In this document: piece by piece, positions 9,102 through 18,355 of the stretch
Position numbering within the stretch: the stretch's first letter is position 1
Layout of the letters: every line of letters begins with the position of its first letter
NCBI RefSeq assembly: GCF_900101915.1
Contig: NZ_FNAL01000008.1
Coordinates: 1-64,000 of the forward strand
Length of the DNA stretch: 64,000 bases
Origin: Psychrobacter pacificensis
GTDB taxonomy: Bacteria > Pseudomonadota > Gammaproteobacteria > Pseudomonadales > Moraxellaceae
Reading direction: 5' to 3'
Notes under the pieces: generated by a model
Seen by the model: the letters and a program-made list of their open reading frames with translations, nothing else
What the model was told of the DNA's origin: nothing
Databases searched by the model: none
Program-made: the position numbers and the translations under genes

Positions 9102-10309
9102 TGCGCTCTTTATTTGCTAAGTCTGCAGGGGCTGGTCAGCTGGCCAAAAAACCTGCCAATTTAAAAGTCCTCAGCCGTTATGTCAAACTCAACGCCTTAC
9201 TTGCTATTATCGCGGCCGTCGTTGGTTTATGGGCGTTACAGCTGGTATTCTCTTATCTATCAGAGCTCGATTCGTTAGATGACCGTTATACGATGGGGCA
9301 GGCACTTAAATATATCTTTTATCGATCACCCTATTTCTTAGAGCAATTCATCCCAACGGGTGCGCTACTCGGTGCCGTCATAGGATTGGGCTTACTTGCT
9401 AATAAAAGTGAGCTGGTCGTCATGCGTGCGGCTGGGGTCAGCATCTATCGTATCGTCGGCTGGGTGTTACAACCTGCCTTCATTTTTGTGCTACTGGCAT
9501 TGGCGATTAATCAGTTCGTGCTACCGCATTCCAATCAATTGGCAAAGCAAATAAACGATGAGGACAACACATCGCTAGTCACTTCGGTGCGCGGCTATTG
9601 GACGGTGCAGCCACGCTTTGAAAATGCACAAGATGGCAGCGCCACACCTGATGGCAGTGATATTTTATATATCGATTATGCCGATGTTCAGGGTAATATC
9701 GGCGAGGTAAAACGTTGGCATTTAGATAACAACGGTAATCTGCAAACCGCTGTACATGCTAATGGCGGAAAATATACGGGGCGTGAGCCTATCGATGTGA
9801 CCAGTGACAAGCCAAGCGAGCAGTATCGCTACGAATGGCAGCTGAACGATATGGTCGAGCTTAGCATTAATCAGGGCTTTGAGAGTAGCCAAGCCGTTTC
9901 ACCATCAGATACGCTCAGCTTACCATTCGCTCCAGAGTCTGTGTATCTACTGACGCGCAAGGCAGAGGATTTGTCTCTGACGCAACTATACGAGCATCGT
10001 CAGTTTATGCGAGGGCAGGGCAAGCGCTCCTTGGATCATGAAGTGGCGTTTTGGCAAAAGCTATTATCACCTTTATCAATATTGTCACTGGTCATTGTTG
10101 CTTGCTCATTCGTCTTTGGCTCGCTACGGACGCACAGTTTGGGCTTGCGCATCGTGGTGGCTTTGCTGTTTGGCTTGCTCTTTAGCTATATTCAGGATTT
10201 GGTCGGATTTATATCGCTTGCTACAGGATTTTCGCCCATGCTGATGGTGTTGTTACCGATAATAGGCAGTGCGCTATTGGGTGGTTATTTGATAAAACGC
10301 CAGATGTAG
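9101..10309 (+). CDS. lptG: LPS export ABC transporter permease LptG
   Basis: A 402-residue partner of LptF. Helices frame the conserved YRSPYFLEQFIPTGALLGAVIGLGLLA and the coupling region SELVVMRAAGVSIYRIV; a periplasmic domain (about residues 150-290) is followed by FWQKLLSPLSILSLVIVACSF and the last helices. Its ATG overlaps the lptF stop by one base (TAATG), with AAGGAGG 10 bases upstream, so the two genes are translationally coupled. The pair ends at a hairpin terminator. Confidence 0.93.
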   Translation: MRSLFAKSAGAGQLAKKPANLKVLSRYVKLNALLAIIAAVVGLWALQLVFSYLSELDSLDDRYTMGQALKYIFYRSPYFLEQFIPTGALLGAVIGLGLLANKSELVVMRAAGVSIYRIVGWVLQPAFIFVLLALAINQFVLPHSNQLAKQINDEDNTSLVTSVRGYWTVQPRFENAQDGSATPDGSDILYIDYADVQGNIGEVKRWHLDNNGNLQTAVHANGGKYTGREPIDVTSDKPSEQYRYEWQLNDMVELSINQGFESSQAVSPSDTLSLPFAPESVYLLTRKAEDLSLTQLYEHRQFMRGQGKRSLDHEVAFWQKLLSPLSILSLVIVACSFVFGSLRTHSLGLRIVVALLFGLLFSYIQDLVGFISLATGFSPMLMVLLPIIGSALLGGYLIKRQM

Positions 10310-10332
10310 AAAGACAGTTGGTCATACAAGAC

Positions 10333-10369
10333 AAAAAGCACGCTAGATCTATTTTAGCGTGCTTTTTTA
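10333..10369 (+). terminator. Terminator after lptFG
   Basis: AAAAAGCACGCTA and TAGCGTGCTTTTTT form a 13-bp stem with a T-run. It may also serve the converging methyltransferase gene. Confidence 0.85.
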
Positions 10370-10399
10370 TGACGATCTTTTATGGTTGGATGCTGAAGA

Positions 10400-11020
10400 C
10401 TAAACTTTGGTCGCCATAGTAATCGTATAGGTTTTGCCTTGTTTGATCTTTTCGCTATTGCCGAACACTTCGGTAAACGAGCGCTTCATAAACTGGCGCA
10501 AGCCATTGATGGTCACGACATAAAAACGGCCACCTTGACGCATGCGTGCATAGGCATCAAGGAAGTACAGATAGTGTTGCTCTTTGCCAACTTTGGCGGG
10601 CAAGTTCGACATCACAAGGCTAAAGTCTTTGTCCGCTGCCACATGATTAAAGCCATTTGATAAATGCACATCGACGTTTTTTAGACCATTTTTTTCGCAG
10701 TTACGGCGAGCATATTCTACTGCCATAAAGTCTTTATCAATCAAGGTATGCTGACCATTTGGACATTCACGCGCGGCTGTCATACCAAGTACGCCATAGC
10801 CACAGCCCAAATCGATTGAATCATCATCGTTTTGGAAATCCACATAATCAAGCAGCATCAGGCTACCGTCATCGAGCTTTTGCGGTGAAAAAATACCCCA
10901 CGTGGTTGCAAAATCAAACGGCTTACCCAGCACGTCTTGGCGAAAGTTAATGTCTTCGCGCCAATGTTGGGCATTTTTTAGCAGGTCAGCAGGTGGCTTA
11001 TGATTTAGTGGGTGGCTCAT
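10400..11020 (-). CDS. RsmC-like class I SAM methyltransferase
   Basis: A 206-residue methyltransferase. SIDLGCGYGVLGMTAARECP is the SAM-binding glycine-rich motif I and LIDKDFMAVEYARRNCEKNGL is motif II. The N-terminal part (FDFATTWGIFSPQKLDDGSLMLLDYV) resembles the small methyltransferase domain (MTS) found in RsmC and RlmG, which act on guanine N2 of rRNA. The usual NPPF catalytic motif is replaced by SNLPAKVGKEQHY, close to the form seen in short stand-alone relatives. The substrate is therefore uncertain, though rRNA is plausible. ATG at 11020 follows GAGAATCCT. Confidence 0.8.
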   Translation of the reverse strand: MSHPLNHKPPADLLKNAQHWREDINFRQDVLGKPFDFATTWGIFSPQKLDDGSLMLLDYVDFQNDDDSIDLGCGYGVLGMTAARECPNGQHTLIDKDFMAVEYARRNCEKNGLKNVDVHLSNGFNHVAADKDFSLVMSNLPAKVGKEQHYLYFLDAYARMRQGGRFYVVTINGLRQFMKRSFTEVFGNSEKIKQGKTYTITMATKV

Positions 11021-11250
11021 AGGATTCTCGGATAATAGATAGGTAAAAGGGGGTGCGTTGTCTAATTAGACAGTGCGCATCGTATGACGAGTATTGTAGC
11101 GAGAAAAGGGCAGGTTTGCAGCATCGTATTACGGGAATCATTATGGTTGCCAAATTTAGCATGTAGAAAATACATAGAAAAAAAGATATTGGCAAGATTA
11201 GGTGAGAGGCTTACACTCAACTTTAACCTGATAGCTCTGAAGTAGTATGT

Positions 11251-11697
11251 ATGGCAGACATTATATTTGTATCTAAAGTCGACTTCTGGATCGCGTTGAT
11301 TTTATGGGTCGGTAGTTTATCACTTATCCTCATTCCATTATGGGAATGGCGCTGGGGCAAAAGTAATTCACGTATGCGAAACATACTGCTAATGATTATC
11401 CTACTGCCTTTTGCAGCACTGATGCTTATGCCTTTTTTTGGTACTAAATACACCCTAACCGATAGCCAGCTATATGTGGATAGTGGTCTGTCTACTCAAA
11501 CCATTGAACTGGCAGATATCACATATATTACGCCAACTCGAAGCATGACGTCTGCACCAGCACTATCATTGGATAGACTTAAAATAGAATATCGAAACAA
11601 AGAAATATTGATATCGCCAAAAGACAAGCCGCGCTTTTATCAAGAGATACAAGCACGTAATCCCAAAATAGTGATAGAGAAAAAATATAATTTCTAG
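11251..11697 (+). CDS. Membrane protein with bacterial PH domain
   Basis: A 148-residue protein. Two hydrophobic helices (about residues 11-30 and 44-63) are followed by FFGTKYTLTDSQLYVDSGLSTQTIELADITYITPTRSMTSAPALSLDRLKI and ILISPKDKPRFYQEI, the pattern of small bacterial PH-like domains behind a membrane anchor. No function is established for this family. It ends 2 bases before the convergent DUF3817 gene. The ribosome-binding site is weak. Confidence 0.7.
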   Translation: MADIIFVSKVDFWIALILWVGSLSLILIPLWEWRWGKSNSRMRNILLMIILLPFAALMLMPFFGTKYTLTDSQLYVDSGLSTQTIELADITYITPTRSMTSAPALSLDRLKIEYRNKEILISPKDKPRFYQEIQARNPKIVIEKKYNF

Positions 11698-11698
11698 A

Positions 11699-12037
11699 CT
11701 ACTTACTCAACCGTTTCTTTAACACATGATCAAACACAAATGGACCAAAGGGCAAAAATGAACCAAGCACACCAGCAGGGAGCGCCCACAGCGGCATTTT
11801 GATTTTATGTGCCGTGATAAAGAGCACCACAATATAGGCGATGAACAACACTCCATGCACAGGCCCGACGTAGCCCACCATTTCAGGCATATTCAGCATA
11901 TATTTGAGTGGCATGGCGATACCTAGCAGCAGCAAAAAAGACGTGCCTTCCAAATAACCCATAATGGTCAATTTTTTTAACGCAAATGCTTGCGCTTTGG
12001 TGAGAGTGGGCTTGGATGATGGCTGAGCTTGCGGCAC
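11699..12037 (-). CDS. DUF3817 small integral membrane protein
   Basis: A 112-residue protein with a basic N-terminus and three hydrophobic helices. The blocks LEGTSFLLLLGIAMPLKYMLNMPEMVGYVGPVHGVLFIAYIV and LPFGPFVFDHVLKK match the DUF3817 family, whose function is unknown. The start is GTG at 12037 with AAGGA nine bases before it. It lies 47 bases after xerD on the same strand and is probably read from the same transcript. Confidence 0.82.
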   Translation of the reverse strand: MPQAQPSSKPTLTKAQAFALKKLTIMGYLEGTSFLLLLGIAMPLKYMLNMPEMVGYVGPVHGVLFIAYIVVLFITAHKIKMPLWALPAGVLGSFLPFGPFVFDHVLKKRLSK

Positions 12038-12084
12038 AGTATGGTCCTTTGCTGATGAGTCAATATATAAATTAAGCGCTCGCG

Positions 12085-13023
12085 CTAACCACGTGGATGG
12101 TGCGCGGTATGTAGCTGCTGCAATCTTGCTGTCGCCACATGGGTATAGATTTGCGTCGTGGACAAGTCACTGTGTCCAAGCAATAGCTGTACGCTGCGCA
12201 AGTCGGCGCCATGATTGAGCAAATGAGTGGCAAAGGCATGGCGCAGCGTATGCGGTGAGAGTTCTTTGTCGATACTGGCTACTTTGGCGTAACGCTTGAT
12301 AAGATACCAAAAGTTTTGCCGCGTCATATAGCCGCCTTGCGCGGTCAGAAATACCGCTTGGCAGTTACCAGATTTTAGATGGGCAATCAGATCGCTGCGC
12401 CCATGAGACAGATAATCTTCCAGTGCGTCCGCTGCGTATTCACCGAGTGGCACCAGTCGGGTTTTATTGCCTTTACCTGTGATTTGTAGCCAGCCTGCGT
12501 TTAGGTTCACTTGCTCAAGTGACAGATTAATCAGCTCACTGACGCGCAAACCGCAGGCATAGAGCACTTCTAGCATCGCTTTGTCACGCAGTCCAAGCGC
12601 CGTACTGGTATCAGGTGCGGCAAGGAGATTATCGACATCAGCCTCGGCCAAATCCTTTGGCAACGGACGTCCAAGCTTTGGGCTTTTGATACGCTCGCAG
12701 GGATTGTCTTCGCGCAGATTGCTCGCTATCATCCATAAATAGAACTGACGCAGACTTGAGAGCATACGCGCTTGGGTGCGTGGGGTTTTACCATCTTGGG
12801 CAAGCAGTGAAAGGCAGTGCAGCACATCATCAGGCTGCCAGCGGGTCAGGGCGAGTGGGTTGGTCAACTCACAAGAACGCAAGTCGCGCACATAAGCATT
12901 ACGGGTACGCGTCGCCAAACCACGTGCTAGCATGGCTTGACGAAACTCCGTCATATAAGACGGCTCATCATCGACTGCCAGCGCTTTGGGTTGCCTTTGC
13001 TGTACGGCGCGGTCACGACTCAT
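12085..13023 (-). CDS. xerD: Site-specific tyrosine recombinase XerD
   Basis: A 312-residue recombinase that, with XerC, resolves chromosome dimers at dif under FtsK control. The N-terminal SAM-like DNA-binding domain (residues 23-105) is followed by the catalytic domain with all expected residues: Arg160 (ACGLRVSEL), Lys184 (TGKGNKTR), His258 and Arg261 (SPHTLRHAFATHLL), His284 (LLGHSDLSTTQIYTHV) and the nucleophile Tyr293. An N-terminal extension of about 20 residues is not typical. It lies 29 bases downstream of tusA. XerD is preferred over XerC from motif wording, with some uncertainty. Confidence 0.9.
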   Translation of the reverse strand: MSRDRAVQQRQPKALAVDDEPSYMTEFRQAMLARGLATRTRNAYVRDLRSCELTNPLALTRWQPDDVLHCLSLLAQDGKTPRTQARMLSSLRQFYLWMIASNLREDNPCERIKSPKLGRPLPKDLAEADVDNLLAAPDTSTALGLRDKAMLEVLYACGLRVSELINLSLEQVNLNAGWLQITGKGNKTRLVPLGEYAADALEDYLSHGRSDLIAHLKSGNCQAVFLTAQGGYMTRQNFWYLIKRYAKVASIDKELSPHTLRHAFATHLLNHGADLRSVQLLLGHSDLSTTQIYTHVATARLQQLHTAHHPRG

Positions 13024-13052
13024 AGGATGCTCGGATATAGGTCAGATATAAG

Positions 13053-13385
13053 TTAACCACTTTTTTTCTTCACCACATAGCGATAGAGCGTGGCGCTTGC
13101 TGGCGTGGTGTCATCGCCATCAACAGTGATTTCATCAGGGTCAGTATCTAGGCTGATATTTTCTGCCAATGTTTCTTGAGTCATCAGCTCATGACCCAGA
13201 TGACGACAGAAATTTGGAATGTCGCGGGTGGTAGCAGGGTCAGTGGCCAGTATCTCAATCACCTCACCGCTATCTGCTTTTCGGATGACTCGGTGCAGCA
13301 TCATCACAGGCTCAGGACAGATCAGCCCCTGCGTGTCTAGGTGATGGTCGATGGTCGTATCTGGTATAGAAGTAGTCATAGTCAT
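13053..13385 (-). CDS. tusA: TusA-family sulfurtransferase
   Basis: A 110-residue protein of the TusA/SirA fold. LDTQGLICPEPVMMLHRVIRK holds the CPxP motif with the reactive cysteine at 23, followed by VIEILATDPATTRDIPNFCRHLGHEL. TusA passes sulfur from IscS onwards for 2-thiouridine in tRNA. A second cysteine (NFC) is at the usual place. The C-terminus is about 30 residues longer than in E. coli TusA (81 residues) and acidic. Either ATG 13385 or ATG 13379 could be the start. It is in line with ruvX and xerD. Confidence 0.85.
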   Translation of the reverse strand: MTMTTSIPDTTIDHHLDTQGLICPEPVMMLHRVIRKADSGEVIEILATDPATTRDIPNFCRHLGHELMTQETLAENISLDTDPDEITVDGDDTTPASATLYRYVVKKKSG

Positions 13386-13436
13386 TATCGTAAAACTAAG
13401 TAGGTAGGTTAAAGAATGGATCGTTTGTTTAATCGC

Positions 13437-13940
13437 TTACTGAGGTGTACTGTCTAGATCGTCTACGGCTGCTGCCTCTTTGTCAGTGTTTGCCACGTCT
13501 AAGAAGTTAAAAAAGCGCTTAAAACTGACTTTGAATAAAAATGCCACACCCACCCAGCAGGATAATCCCAGCCATGCTGTATCAGCAAATAATAAGCCGC
13601 CAAGCAAAATGATGGACGATACGCCAATACTCATGGCAATCATCGAGGGTTGGTTTAAGCGATAACGATAAACCACAAAAGCATCATAAAGCGTAATGGG
13701 GATGGTCAACGCAACCAATGCGTAGGGCAGATTGTAAAACAGTTGATAAAGCAGCTGACTGTCATGAAAGGCCTTGATACTAGCGATGGTACCAAAGACC
13801 ACAAAAGCAAAAATGGCCGCATAAATCAGATAAATCGCCAGCTGGTTGGCTCGCTGTGCGCCCTTGATACGAGCGATAGCAAGCGGGGCAAAACCATGTT
13901 GCGACTTAGTATGCAAGTCTTGGTCTAGGGCAGTGGTCAT
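13437..13940 (-). CDS. Conserved four-helix membrane protein of unknown function
   Basis: A 167-residue protein. After a hydrophilic start it has about four hydrophobic helices (near residues 33-54, 65-85, 97-117 and 120-137), then KVSFKRFFNFLDVANTDKEAAAVDDLDSTPQ, an acidic tail. I do not recognise a family. It sits between ruvX and tusA on the same strand with short gaps, so it is probably part of that transcription unit. Confidence 0.65.
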   Translation of the reverse strand: MTTALDQDLHTKSQHGFAPLAIARIKGAQRANQLAIYLIYAAIFAFVVFGTIASIKAFHDSQLLYQLFYNLPYALVALTIPITLYDAFVVYRYRLNQPSMIAMSIGVSSIILLGGLLFADTAWLGLSCWVGVAFLFKVSFKRFFNFLDVANTDKEAAAVDDLDSTPQ

Positions 13941-14026
13941 AGTAATCAGTCATTTATCTGTGAATAGGTACGATGTAGCAAAATGGTGCGACAGAAATAA
14001 CAGTGTCTTCTACCTATCTTGCCTAA

Positions 14027-14608
14027 TTAGTCTGCTTTGACCGCGTCGATAGCCAAGCTGCTATTTGGATCGGCAAAATACGTCGACATCAAAATACACG
14101 CAGAGATATCATCAATCGGGTCGCGCTCGTTTTGGATCCAGCCGTTGTCCCATGCGATTTCTCTTGCTTCGATAGAGGTTAAACGCTCATCACATAATGA
14201 TACGGTCACTGGCAGATGCTGCTCCATAATTCTATGAGCCAGACGCCGCGCAAATTTATGTGCGCGTTTTGAGAGCATGGAGCTGCTACCATCCATATTA
14301 AGTGGCAGGCCGACCACCACCTGTGCCACGCCCCAGACTTTGATAATACCGATGAGGTTGTCCCAGTCGGGCTGACCATTATTCATCGCCAAGATGTCAA
14401 AAGCGCGTGCGGTTTGGGTCAAGCTATTACCGAGTGCCATGCCCATTTTCTTGACACCATAATCTAGCGCCAAAATAAGATGCGGTTTGATCTTTGGTTC
14501 AATGGCATCAATCTCAATGTCACTCATATTGCCACTAACCTTGCCATTAGTGTCAATGTCATCATCAATGGTATCTTCATCATTTGCTATAAAAGGGCTA
14601 TCTACCAT
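14027..14608 (-). CDS. ruvX: RuvX/YqgF putative Holliday junction resolvase and pre-16S rRNA nuclease
   Basis: A 193-residue RNase H-fold protein. The catalytic start ILALDYGVKKMGMALGNSLTQTARAF (Asp49), VVGLPLNMDG, and SLCDERLTSIEARE are the YqgF hallmarks; the last acidic residues come from DPIDDISACILMSTYF. E. coli YqgF matures the 5' end of 16S rRNA. The protein carries an acidic N-terminal extension of about 43 residues, absent from the usual 138-residue form. It follows algH after 45 bases, the common yqgE-yqgF pairing. Confidence 0.9.
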   Translation of the reverse strand: MVDSPFIANDEDTIDDDIDTNGKVSGNMSDIEIDAIEPKIKPHLILALDYGVKKMGMALGNSLTQTARAFDILAMNNGQPDWDNLIGIIKVWGVAQVVVGLPLNMDGSSSMLSKRAHKFARRLAHRIMEQHLPVTVSLCDERLTSIEAREIAWDNGWIQNERDPIDDISACILMSTYFADPNSSLAIDAVKAD

Positions 14609-14653
14609 ATTAAAGGCTATCCTTTTTTATCTGTATTCATAGAGCATGTGCTA

Positions 14654-15217
14654 TTAAGCATGTCCGATGTCACTGCTAAGATAGTCAAAGTTGACGCCGA
14701 TTTTGTCAGCGGCGATTTGCCAGCGCTCTTCGAACGGCGTATCAAACAATAAAGTCAGATCGGCAGGGCAGACGAGCCAATCACCATTACCCAGTTCTTG
14801 GTCTAACTGTTTTTTGCCCCAGCTGGCATGACCCAAGCACAGTTGATAGTGACCGACGCCTTGACCTGCCGCGATACGCTTTAGAATATCTTGGCTGGTG
14901 GTGATGCAGACATTCTCTGAAATCGCAAAAGAGGACGCCCATTCAGGCTGACCTGTATGCAGCACAAAGCCGACCTCAGGATACATAGGGCCACCTTCTA
15001 AAGCCACATCTTCCATCACTTGCGGATTGGTCACTTCAATATCTAAATCTTCTAGAAGCTTGCCCACTCGTGCTTGCTCTAATGGGCGATTGACCATCAG
15101 ACCTAGCGCACCATGCTTATCATGGCGGCAGATATAGATGAGCGCCTGCTCAAACCTTGGGTCTGACAGCTCTGGCGCCGCAATTAAGAAGTGGTGAGTC
15201 AAATTGGTTTTAGACAT
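14654..15217 (-). CDS. algH: YqgE/AlgH family protein
   Basis: A 187-residue protein with the conserved [41 protein letters not shown], then [16 protein letters not shown] and [41 protein letters not shown]. The name comes from a reported link to alginate regulation in Pseudomonas, but its biochemical function is unknown. The ATG at 15217 begins the conserved region; a longer frame to 15313 adds 32 unconserved residues. Confidence 0.9.
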   Translation of the reverse strand: MSKTNLTHHFLIAAPELSDPRFEQALIYICRHDKHGALGLMVNRPLEQARVGKLLEDLDIEVTNPQVMEDVALEGGPMYPEVGFVLHTGQPEWASSFAISENVCITTSQDILKRIAAGQGVGHYQLCLGHASWGKKQLDQELGNGDWLVCPADLTLLFDTPFEERWQIAADKIGVNFDYLSSDIGHA

Positions 15218-15374
15218 AGAAACAAACGCAACCGAATAATAAGGGTGAAAGACCACTATATGGTGATAACCAATAGAAAAGCAAGATTCGCGCCAATTGC
15301 TATTGATAGCCACAAAGATTTAACAAGTACTTTTTTGATGAATCGTGCTGGATGATTTAACGACAATTAATGTG

Positions 15375-17054
15375 TCATTTGACATCAGACAGCAAGCTAC
15401 GAGCATGATCACGAGTCACATCGGTGATCGTAACGCCACCAGACATACGCGCCAGCTCATCTACCTGCGCGCTGTCTGTCAGTATTATCAGCTCACTTTC
15501 GGTCTGTTCTTGATGGTGCTTTTGTACCAAGATATGTTGGTGCGCTTGCGCCGCGACTTGTGCTTGGTGAGTGATCGCGAGCAATTGCTGCGTTTGCCCA
15601 AGCGCGCGTAGTAGCTCGCCGACCACCTGCGCCGTACCGCCGCTGATACCGACATCGACTTCATCGAATACGAGCATGGGTTTGGCAGCTTTGTTATCAG
15701 CGTTGGTTGCTTGCAAGACTTGCATGACCAGCGCCATTCGTGACAGCTCACCACCTGAGGCGATTTTATGCAGTGGCTGCATGGGCATACCGACATTGGC
15801 ACTGAACAATAAATCAATATCGTAGCAGCCATGTGCATTGTACTGGCTAGGCTCTGTCTTTTTGGTAAAAACGAACTCGCAGCGCGCATTGGGTAAGGCA
15901 AGCGGTTGTAGTTGTTCTATAAGCTGTTTACTAATGGTTGGTGCCGCTTTTGTACGCTCTTGATTTAGCTGTGTGGCCAGTGCTAGATAATCCTGCCAAG
16001 CTTGCTCAATTTGCGCGGCCATCGCATCACTGCTCGGCTCGTTTTCTAACTGCTCTAATTGCTTTTGCCAAGCTTTTGCTTCATCAATCAAATCGCTCGC
16101 TGGCAAGTTGTACTTACGTGATAAGCGATGACTTAAACTGATGAGATTGTCTAATGCTTGTAAGCGTTCAGGGTCAGGTAGTTGCTGCTCGGCATAATCT
16201 GACAGTAGCGCCGTCACCTCGGTGATTTGTTGCTGCGCCAAATGCAGCTGCTCAGAGGCTTGCTCAAAGGTTTGGCTGACACCAACTTGATGATCGCAAA
16301 GTTTGATTACTTGCCCGAGCAAGGTCATTACATCTGGCTCATCGGTATCGTTGTCGAGCAGATGCAAGCCATGGCTGGCCTCTTGCATTAAGGCCTCAAT
16401 ATTAGAGAGCTCCTCGTGCTCAGATTCAACTTCTGCATAGTCCACAGCCAATAGAGGGGTGATGTCTGCCAGTTGGCTTTGTAAAAGTTGAATACGGTCT
16501 TGACGCTGAGCCTCGCGACTTGCAATATCATCAGCGCGACGCTTTAGCTGCTGATACTGCTGATAGCTACTGGCTGTCTGACGCGTGAGTGGCGTTATTT
16601 GTGCCATCTCATCGAGCCAATTCACCACAAACTGCGGCTTGAGTAAGGCTTGCTGAGCATGTTGGCTATGAATATTGACCAGTAATGCGCCCAAGCTTTT
16701 TAGCTCAGCCAAACTGGCAGGCGAACCATTCAACCATGCTTTTGAGCGACCAGTATTGCTCAGCTGCCGCCGAATAAGTACTTCAGGCTCGTCTAGCGCC
16801 CGATCATTCTTGGCAAACCATTCGGCAATGACGCTGTTGTTGTGTACATCAAACTGAGCATAAATGTCTGCGTTGTCTGCGCCATGTCTGACCATCGCGA
16901 TGTCTGCGCGTGCACCTACACACAAGGATAGTGCATCCAGCAATAACGACTTGCCAGCCCCTGTTTCACCAGTGATGACATTGAAGCCTTCAGCGACACT
17001 CAGCTCATGCTGAGCGATCAACGCAAACTGATGTAAAGTTAATGATACTAGCAT
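15375..17054 (-). CDS. recN: DNA repair protein RecN
   Basis: A 559-residue SMC-like ATPase for double-strand break repair. Walker A GETGAGKS lies at about residues 29-36, followed by VRHGADNADIYAQFDV and LIRRQLSNTGRSKAWLNG; a long coiled-coil region spans the middle, and the C-terminal half has LSRMALVMQVLQ (ABC signature area, preceded by ASGGE) and MLVFDEVDVGISGGTAQVVGELL (Walker B). The start is ATG 17054, because the frame's earlier codon at 17057 is TTG; GAGAGGCG precedes it. I see no clear SOS-type operator upstream. Confidence 0.94.
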   Translation of the reverse strand: MLVSLTLHQFALIAQHELSVAEGFNVITGETGAGKSLLLDALSLCVGARADIAMVRHGADNADIYAQFDVHNNSVIAEWFAKNDRALDEPEVLIRRQLSNTGRSKAWLNGSPASLAELKSLGALLVNIHSQHAQQALLKPQFVVNWLDEMAQITPLTRQTASSYQQYQQLKRRADDIASREAQRQDRIQLLQSQLADITPLLAVDYAEVESEHEELSNIEALMQEASHGLHLLDNDTDEPDVMTLLGQVIKLCDHQVGVSQTFEQASEQLHLAQQQITEVTALLSDYAEQQLPDPERLQALDNLISLSHRLSRKYNLPASDLIDEAKAWQKQLEQLENEPSSDAMAAQIEQAWQDYLALATQLNQERTKAAPTISKQLIEQLQPLALPNARCEFVFTKKTEPSQYNAHGCYDIDLLFSANVGMPMQPLHKIASGGELSRMALVMQVLQATNADNKAAKPMLVFDEVDVGISGGTAQVVGELLRALGQTQQLLAITHQAQVAAQAHQHILVQKHHQEQTESELIILTDSAQVDELARMSGGVTITDVTRDHARSLLSDVK

Positions 17055-17057
17055 CAA

Positions 17058-17773
17058 CGCCTCTCATGACAGACAATGAACTTCATATAAATCTTAAGAA
17101 GCCATCTATAAAATAAGATAAATAAAGCAATGAATTTATCTATTTAACGACACTAAATAGATAAATATTGTAGGCAAACAGTATGGTGCTAAATGTGCTC
17201 AAATACAAACATTAAGGGAGTGTATAATCGAATTTGTGATTGGAAGATTACCACAAAATTATCAAAAACTGGCAATGAGTAATCGCTGTAATATCAATCA
17301 TTAAGAGGGTTGATTATAGCAAAATTATGTCTATATACTAAGCGCGATTTCGGACAAAATTCATAAAAATAGACTCAGTATAATGATGTGTTAATGGCAT
17401 AAAAGCAGATAAATAAGCCCATTTGAGCCCAGCATCAAATAGTATTTTCCTAGTCGCTTTAACAAACTTTATAGAGATAATGTGGTAGCATAATCTCACA
17501 TAATGATAAACTCTTCTTGTTATATTGATGACATACGGTGCATGATAACGAGTCATGATTTTGTAAAATTACAGGCGTATAGTGAGAAGAGTATGCCAAT
17601 CAGTCATTATTCCAAAGCGTTTTCATAGAACCTGTGGCTACTCTTAGCACGCAGATATCTAGTAGAGAAGGATACCGCACTCAGTGCAGAGAGGTGTGTT
17701 GATGACGCGGCTCTAGCGGTAACCAGTTACTTATTTTTTAGTTTTACCATAATTATTTGATAAGGAAGCCACT
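17058..17773. other. Long non-coding region between recN and ppnP
   Basis: It is AT-rich and holds no convincing gene. The right-hand part contains the structured segment listed separately. It must include the divergent promoters of recN and ppnP. Confidence 0.4.
17670..17724 (+). promoter_or_regulatory. Possible structured leader of ppnP
   Basis: GGATACCGC (17670-17678) and GCGGTAACC (17716-17724) can form a 9-bp stem with one A-A mismatch, enclosing 37 bases with a small palindrome GCACTCAGTGC. It lies about 50 bases before the ppnP start and is GC-rich compared with the AT-rich surroundings. I do not recognise a known riboswitch class. Confidence 0.35.
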
Positions 17774-18109
17774 ATGACAGCGGCGCAATTTACTAACGTA
17801 ACAGTTAATGCCCAAGCGACAGTATCTTATGATGGTCGCTGTTCCAGCCATACCATTATGTTTGAAGACGGTCGTCACAAAACCTTGGGTGTGATCTTAC
17901 CTTGTGATAACTTGGTTGAGCATTATCACTTTAGCACCAATACATCCGAGCGTATCGAAATCACCGGCGGCGAGTGTGAAGTGAAAATTAATGGTGATGA
18001 CGAGTTTAGCTACTACCGTGCTGGTCAATCGTTTGTTGTCGAAGGCAATAGCGGTTTCAATCTACGTACCGAAGAAATCGTCCAGTATGTCTGCCATTTA
18101 GAAGGTTGA
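17774..18109 (+). CDS. ppnP: Pyrimidine/purine nucleoside phosphorylase PpnP
   Basis: This 111-residue cupin-fold enzyme splits nucleosides with phosphate into base and ribose-1-phosphate. The conserved family stretch FTNVTVNAQATVSYDGRCSSHTIMFEDGRHKTLGVILP and the RAGQSFVVEGNSGFNLRTEEIVQYVCHL ending are as expected (E. coli PpnP/YaiE has 94 residues). AAGGA precedes the ATG by 7 bases. It is a single-gene unit ending at a hairpin. Confidence 0.9.
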   Translation: MTAAQFTNVTVNAQATVSYDGRCSSHTIMFEDGRHKTLGVILPCDNLVEHYHFSTNTSERIEITGGECEVKINGDDEFSYYRAGQSFVVEGNSGFNLRTEEIVQYVCHLEG

Positions 18110-18201
18110 TATTATCAACAATGCGATTAAGTTAATATTGGCTGCAATTAAGCTAGTATCATCAGTGAACAGCTAACGCCATCAAATATTAATGACCAAA
18201 C

Positions 18202-18240
18202 AATAAACAATATCAGATTGGTATTGTTTATTTCTGTTTT
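18202..18240 (+). terminator. Terminator after ppnP
   Basis: AATAAACAATA and TATTGTTTATT form an 11-bp AT-rich stem followed by TCTGTTTTT. Confidence 0.6.
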
Positions 18241-18355
18241 TAGTGCTGACTTAATCGCTCCCTCATTGCCAACGAGTTGCAGTGCTCAATGCCAATGACA
18301 TTCTTCTTATTCCATCGCTTAGCGCGATATCCACCTAATACTTAATAGGCCTGTT

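Noticed and set aside
12085-13023. XerD as a mobile-element integrase
   Set aside because: It sits in a housekeeping gene cluster and has the standard XerD length and motifs.
17338-17556. 72-residue reading frame on the minus strand between recN and ppnP
   Set aside because: AT-rich, no ribosome-binding site, no domain pattern and odd composition; treated as non-coding.
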